The notes under the pieces: model-generated
What the model was told of the DNA's origin: nothing
What the model saw: the letters and a program-made list of their open reading frames with translations, nothing else
Database searches by the model: none
Position numbers and translations under genes: made by a program
Assembly (NCBI GenBank): GCA_964592255.1
Contig: CAZQCI010000015.1
Span: forward strand, 1 to 31,877
Source of the DNA: CAZQCI01 sp964592255
Lineage (GTDB): Bacteria; UBA10199; SBBF01
DNA: 31,877 nt
Direction of reading: 5' to 3'
Shown here: piece by piece, positions 29,658-31,877 of the stretch
How the letters are laid out: each line of letters opens with the position of its first letter
How positions within the stretch are numbered: the stretch's first letter is position 1

Positions 29658-30101
29658 TTTGACAAAGGTGATGGTTTCCTGAAGGTCGTCTCTCTTTTTT
29701 CCCGAAACACGAACTTGTTCATCTTGAATTTGAGCCTGGACTTTGATTTTAGATTCTTTGATGGCTTTGACAATTTCCTTGGCTTTTTCCGTCTCAATCC
29801 CGGTGATGAGTTTAATGTCGCATTTCAGAAGGCTGCCGGCGGCTGTTTGTGGATCACCGACTTTTAAGGATTCAATTGCAATCCCTCTTTTAAAAGCTTT
29901 GCTTTGCAGAATATCAATAACGGCTTTAAGTTTATAATCGTCATCCGCCACAATGTGGATTTCCTTTTTGGCTTTGTCGAATGTAATGGAACTTTTACTG
30001 TTGCGGAAATCGTAACGTGTTGTAATTTCTTTTACAGCCTGATTGACAGCGTTATCTACTTCTTGCAGATTCACTTCGGAAACAATGTCGAAACTGGGCA
30101 T
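29610..30101 (-). CDS. yajQ: YajQ family (DUF520) nucleotide-binding protein
   Basis: A 163-residue protein of normal YajQ length. YajQ proteins are small cytoplasmic two-domain RNP-like-fold proteins; a Xanthomonas member binds cyclic di-GMP and acts with a transcription factor in regulation of virulence. The start motif MPSFDIVSEVNLQEVDNAVN and later TRYDFRNSKSSITFDK are diagnostic, as are the AFKRGIAIESLKVGDPQTA region and the end SFGLPLQFNNFRD. The ATG at 30101 is preferred to TTG at 30107 because AAGGAG lies 6 bases before it and the family begins MPSFD. The 3' end overlaps the convergent hydroxylase gene by 48 bases. Whether this member binds c-di-GMP is unknown. Confidence 0.93.
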   Translation of the reverse strand: MPSFDIVSEVNLQEVDNAVNQAVKEITTRYDFRNSKSSITFDKAKKEIHIVADDDYKLKAVIDILQSKAFKRGIAIESLKVGDPQTAAGSLLKCDIKLITGIETEKAKEIVKAIKESKIKVQAQIQDEQVRVSGKKRDDLQETITFVKSQSFGLPLQFNNFRD

Positions 30102-30166
30102 AAGCAACTCCTTTTTACCAAATTAATCCTTCTTTAGGAGAAGGTTGTCAATAGTTGTAGTATCTT

Positions 30167-30260
30167 GGTAGTGTCTCAGTTTGAAATTTTGATGAGTCAT
30201 CCCGACGAAAGTCGGGATGACAATTTTTTTCTTCGTTAAATTTCAAACTAAGATACTGCC
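30167..30260. repeat. MITE-like element with 23-bp inverted ends and internal hairpin
   Basis: The left end 30167-30189 (GGTAGTGTCTCAGTTTGAA...) and the reverse complement of the right end 30238-30260 agree at 20 of 23 positions. Between them lies a perfect 11-bp hairpin, GTCATCCCGAC-GAAA-GTCGGGATGAC (30196-30221), followed by a T-run at 30224-30230. The hairpin plus T-run has the form of a plus-strand terminator, yet it sits upstream of the membrane-protein gene. A matching single end occurs at 13587 after recA. Confidence 0.75.
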
Positions 30261-30273
30261 TAATAATTGGTTT

Positions 30274-30825
30274 ATGATAGTCATTCAAAAACAAAATAAG
30301 AATTATTTTTGGGGCGCAATAGGAAGCAATCTTGTTTTATTGATAGTTCTTTTTTTGAGTTATCCTATCAATGCCGTTTGGCGTGTTCGAGGCTGGTATG
30401 TTTCCGATCTGGTGAGCCTTGTTTTTATGTTGGTGTCTTGTTTTTTTCTCTTCCGTATTTTGATTTCAAAACAATTATGGAAAACCAAAGTTAAATATCT
30501 TCCTCTTTTTTTCCCTACTTTTATTACAATGACTGCTTGGTTTTTGTTTTCTGGTTTTTCTTCTCCCACTTTGACTTCCTACTTATCCCCCAGTGGGCGA
30601 AAAGAATTGGTGATTTATGAAGAGTGCTTTGGTTTTGCGTGCAGTGCTTATGGGTATCAGCGGTATTTTTATTTTTTTGATCGTAAATTAGGTGCTTTGG
30701 ATCTTGGGGATCCAGAGCGTATTCTTTCTTCCGCCATCCAGGTGACTTGGCCCAATGAAAATGAAGCAGACTGGCATGCCCTCACACGCCAAGGAGAGAA
30801 AAAAGGCGTGTTTTACCTCAAATAA
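30274..30825 (+). CDS. Hypothetical membrane protein with three hydrophobic segments
   Basis: A 183-residue protein from the ATG at 30274 (MIVIQKQNKNYFWGAIGSN). An earlier ATG at 30217 lies inside the repetitive element and is unlikely to be used. Hydrophobic segments occur at about residues 13-31, 44-65 and 74-95. The C-terminal 85 residues are soluble (SPSGRKELVIYEECFGFACS) with a pair of Cys, and are probably outside the cytoplasm if the N-terminus is inside. No family was recognised. A strong bidirectional terminator follows. The only promoter room is within or next to the inverted-repeat element, so that element may affect its expression. Confidence 0.65.
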   Translation: MIVIQKQNKNYFWGAIGSNLVLLIVLFLSYPINAVWRVRGWYVSDLVSLVFMLVSCFFLFRILISKQLWKTKVKYLPLFFPTFITMTAWFLFSGFSSPTLTSYLSPSGRKELVIYEECFGFACSAYGYQRYFYFFDRKLGALDLGDPERILSSAIQVTWPNENEADWHALTRQGEKKGVFYLK

Positions 30826-30827
30826 AA

Positions 30828-30859
30828 AAAATCCCCTCTTTGTGAAAAGAGGGGATTTT
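30828..30859. terminator. Bidirectional intrinsic terminator
   Basis: A perfect 14-bp stem, AAAATCCCCTCTTT / AAAGAGGGGATTTT, with GTGA loop, lies between two convergent genes ending at 30825 and 30896. A-runs on the left and T-runs on the right give a U-tract in both directions. Confidence 0.9.
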
Positions 30860-30895
30860 GCGGTCAGCGGGGTTCGCAGAATACGTTCTACAAAC

Positions 30896-31877
30896 TTATT
30901 TCATTAACAATACCAACGGATGGAAGGCACCGTCGTCATGACAATCGTCATCGGCATCTCCGTCACTTTCCATTCCAGCACTTTCCATTTCTTCTGGGCT
31001 GCAGGCATTAAGCACTTTAGCTTCTGGATGATAATGGAAGTTAACGCTGTAGTTGTTAACAATGACTCCTAAATTATTGTCAAAACGAAGCTCGATATTG
31101 TCGAAGGTATTGATGCTGTAGGGTTGTACATTCTGCATGGTGCAACGGATGACGCTGTCTTGCAAGGTGCAGAACATATTGCCGTTGTGATCCAATGTCC
31201 GATCGGCCTTATAGATATGATAGACATTATCGAAGGCTTCCATTGTGACTTGGTCTTTCAAGTGAAAGGCAAAGGCAATGTTTTTGGCAATGTCATCGAT
31301 AGAAGGTGCTTTGTCACTGAAGCTAACGTTTAATTCCACGGTCATATCCACTGGTACGTGTGAGATGACTTTGTCATGACAATCGTCCCCACCTTCTTTG
31401 CCATCAGTACCTTCTTTGGGATCTATCATACTCGTGTCGGTGTCGACGCTGGTACGGTCGATACCAGTTAACTTGGTAGAATCTGTTTCGGATTCAGCTT
31501 TGGAAGGTACAGTCACTATCCCTGTTCCTTTGCTGATGATATTTGATGCTGTCCCATTCTGCAAAGGGGTTACAGTGTTTTGCTTTACAGGGTTTTTGGT
31601 ACCTATATTTCCAACGGGAGTAAGTTCAAAGTTGGAATCGGCCACTGCTTTATATTCCGACTGCAATGTCGTAGGAGTCAATGTGTAGGGAGAGTTTTCT
31701 GAATTTTGTTTTTCACTTTGTTTAGGTTCTATGGGCGTTGGAGTATAAGAAGTAGCTTTTTGAGATTCTTGTTGTTCCTTTGGTATGCTGACTCCTTGCG
31801 TTAGGGAGGGTTGTGCTTTTTGCATGTCTTGTTTTTGAGGCTGAACAGTAATGGTATTACCACTTGTGACTTGGTTG
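30896..31877 (-). CDS. Hypothetical protein with low-complexity N-terminal region and DDCHD motifs (5' end outside window)
   Basis: About 326 codons are readable; the frame is open to the window edge, so the true start is not visible. The N-terminal half is rich in Gln, Thr, Ser, Pro and Lys and looks disordered. The C-terminal half is ordered and beta-rich (VDMTVELNVSFSDKAP, then NIELRFDNNLGVIVNNYSVNFHYHPEAKV). It is bracketed by two similar acidic motifs, GGDDCHDKV and DADDDCHDDGAFH. These Asp/Cys/His clusters could bind metal or form a disulfide. No family was recognised. The disordered leader plus ordered end suggests an exported or surface protein, but the signal region is missing. The convergent terminator at 30828 probably ends its transcript. 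Confidence 0.6.
   Translation of the reverse strand, partial: NQVTSGNTITVQPQKQDMQKAQPSLTQGVSIPKEQQESQKATSYTPTPIEPKQSEKQNSENSPYTLTPTTLQSEYKAVADSNFELTPVGNIGTKNPVKQNTVTPLQNGTASNIISKGTGIVTVPSKAESETDSTKLTGIDRTSVDTDTSMIDPKEGTDGKEGGDDCHDKVISHVPVDMTVELNVSFSDKAPSIDDIAKNIAFAFHLKDQVTMEAFDNVYHIYKADRTLDHNGNMFCTLQDSVIRCTMQNVQPYSINTFDNIELRFDNNLGVIVNNYSVNFHYHPEAKVLNACSPEEMESAGMESDGDADDDCHDDGAFHPLVLLMK

Noticed and set aside
30217..30273. Start of the membrane-protein gene at 30217
   Set aside because: That ATG lies in the inverted-repeat element and adds a Phe-rich leader encoded by a T-run; the ATG at 30274 is more plausible.

Overview
The window looks like part of the chromosome of an uncultivated Gram-negative bacterium of deltaproteobacterial type. 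Lipobox lipoproteins and periplasmic signal peptides indicate a diderm. MqnD indicates menaquinone made by the futalosine route. The glycyl-tRNA synthetase is the single-chain (alpha2) form, and recA lies just upstream of alaS. The lineage is an inference from these gene families. A run of ten N at 28456-28465 shows this is a scaffolded, probably metagenomic, assembly.

Layout. 1-324 is the end of a DTW-domain tRNA-modifying enzyme. 327-2874 (minus) is a cell-wall cluster: a GH24 lysozyme with a long N-terminal extension, an LprI-like (DUF1311) secreted protein, and a DUF882/M15 peptidase-like protein. 3122-4921 (minus) holds an orphan PAS protein, a tRNA-Ser(CGA), and mqnD. 5146-9627 holds cinA (plus), then a minus-strand patatin phospholipase, a Na/Ca-exchanger-like antiporter and a thioredoxin-fold protein. 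9826-11645 is a small accessory patch: a DUF4160/HTH pair that may be a toxin-antitoxin system, an AT-rich membrane protein of unknown role, and a frameshifted HTH gene. 11767-16532 is core: a DsbA-fold isomerase, recA and alaS. 16639-20797 holds a secreted Cys-containing protein, a HAD phosphatase, a truncated nucleotidyltransferase with a small partner, ygfZ, a small membrane protein and a transglycosylase-like lipoprotein. 20794-27350 (minus) holds glycyl-tRNA synthetase, pyruvate phosphate dikinase and two beta-propeller lipoproteins. 27529-28945 holds two tandem EF-hand-like paralogous segments around the assembly gap. 28992-31877 holds a fatty-acid hydroxylase family protein, yajQ, a membrane protein and an Asp/His/Cys-containing protein cut by the window edge.

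How the genes relate. Most are housekeeping: translation (alaS, glyQS, tRNA-Ser, DTW, ygfZ), recombination (recA), quinone and C3/C4 metabolism (mqnD, ppdK), and envelope functions. No prophage, CRISPR array, rRNA or intact transposase was seen.

The most unusual feature is the number of short palindromic elements. They include a 34-bp perfect inverted repeat between mqnD and cinA; a 39-bp palindrome inserted in frame in alaS whose relative forms the end of glyQS; a 94-bp element with near-identical 23-bp ends upstream of a membrane-protein gene, with a matching single end just after recA; and several GC-rich hairpins next to gene ends. The lysozyme/LprI/M15 cluster is the best candidate for an undescribed functional module.
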